Positions 7,924 to 8,307 of a stretch of DNA of 8,307 nt are shown piece by piece (the stretch's first letter is position 1; every line of letters begins with the position of its first letter). This stretch comes from Tannerella sp. Lineage in GTDB: Bacteria; Bacteroidota; Bacteroidia; Bacteroidales; Tannerellaceae. Position numbers and translations under genes: made by a program. The notes below the pieces were generated by a model that was not told where the DNA came from, did not search any database, and saw only the letters and a list, made by a program, of their open reading frames with translations. The stretch covers positions 1 through 8,307 of the forward strand of contig JAIRLL010000080.1 of NCBI GenBank assembly GCA_031259505.1, in the 5' to 3' direction.

Positions 7924-7958
7924 GACAGGGACAAACGTGAAAGAGGTTTGTCCCTGTC
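7924..7958. terminator. Perfect 13 bp inverted repeat after the susD stop
   Basis: Left arm 7924-7936 (GACAGGGACAAAC) and right arm 7946-7958 (GTTTGTCCCTGTC) are exact reverse complements around a 9 nt loop. On the minus strand the hairpin begins 9 nt after the susD-like stop and is followed by TTAAATAAA rather than a continuous T tract. It therefore looks like a weak or partial terminator, or an mRNA-stabilising 3' hairpin that lets susCD transcript exceed that of the downstream enzymes. Confidence 0.65.
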
Positions 7959-7967
7959 AATAAATTG

Positions 7968-8307
7968 TCAATAACCGCTGTTTTGCGTGATAACGTCCGG
8001 ATTTTGCGTAATTACGGTTAACGGAATCGGCAATACAGGCTGCAGGTTTATGATCCCTTTACTTGAGGCAGCGAGTACTGCAGCGGCACGTCCCGTACGT
8101 TTCAGGTCGAAATAACGGTGAAATTCCAGTGCAAGTTCTACCTGCCGTTCGTGTTCGACAGCCAGCGCCAGCGTAGGATACAGCGACGAAGGATAAGCGG
8201 CATCGCCCCATTTGGGCAGTCCGACCCTTTCTCTTACTTCGTTCAGATATTTAGCATCGCCTGTTACCTCTGCGAGTAGCAGCAATACGTCGGCGTAACG
8301 CAGTACG
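7968..8307 (-). CDS. SusD/RagB-family outer-membrane glycan-binding lipoprotein, C-terminal end only
   Basis: The frame is open to the right edge, giving about 113 C-terminal residues of a family usually 500-650 long. SusD-type proteins sit on the cell surface, bind glycan and close over the SusC TonB-dependent transporter. The visible part has the classic C-terminal signature in order: RYADVLLLLAEV at the edge, LNEVRERVGLP, a segment before EHERQVELALEFHRYFDLKRTG (the conserved ER..EL.fE..R.fDL.R pattern), then PVLPIPLTVI and a final QNSGY, matching the usual PIP...QNPGY ending. The tail contains VITQN twice in close succession (VITQNPDVITQN). The full gene, lipoprotein signal and presumed susC partner lie beyond the window. 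It would be the proximal gene of the minus-strand run seen here. Confidence 0.95.
   Translation of the reverse strand, partial: VLRYADVLLLLAEVTGDAKYLNEVRERVGLPKWGDAAYPSSLYPTLALAVEHERQVELALEFHRYFDLKRTGRAAAVLAASSKGIINLQPVLPIPLTVITQNPDVITQNSGY

Overview
The window looks like the downstream end of a polysaccharide utilization locus (PUL) from a Bacteroidota genome, probably Bacteroidales. The evidence is the C-terminal end of a SusD/RagB-type glycan-binding lipoprotein at the right edge, then a co-directional run of exported carbohydrate-active proteins, A/T-rich start regions with little Shine-Dalgarno signal, and one match to the Bacteroides -7 promoter element (TAnnTTTG). No tRNA, rRNA, CRISPR array, transposase or regulator gene was recognised.

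Minus strand, right to left: (1) the 3' end of a susD-like gene (7968-8307, cut by the window edge); (2) a 162 bp gap with a perfect 13 bp inverted repeat and a candidate promoter; (3) a 719-residue lipoprotein with the features of an (alpha/alpha)6 six-hairpin glycosidase, whose activity I cannot name (5646-7805, start corrected); (4) after 24 bp, a secreted GH43 enzyme with a C-terminal beta-sandwich (3999-5621); (5) after 63 bp, a Tat-exported Gfo/Idh/MocA-fold protein with an internal cysteine cluster (2454-3935). These four genes probably share a transcript. SusD and its off-window SusC partner would bind and import the glycan, and the three others would process it at the surface or in the periplasm.

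Plus strand: 1-2094 is the 5'-truncated part of a GH106-like (alpha-L-rhamnosidase-related) hydrolase that converges on the minus-strand operon. It is followed at 2146-2289 by a 47-codon ORF that is little more than a lipoprotein signal peptide, probably the stump of a deleted or frameshifted gene. A strong, nearly symmetric hairpin with A and T tracts (2378-2417) separates the two convergent units and should terminate both.

A GH106-like protein, GH43 and an unassigned six-hairpin enzyme together suggest a rhamnose/arabinose-decorated plant glycan such as a pectin or arabinogalactan side chain. That substrate is inference. The least characterised parts are the six-hairpin lipoprotein and the Tat-exported, cysteine-bearing Gfo/Idh/MocA protein.
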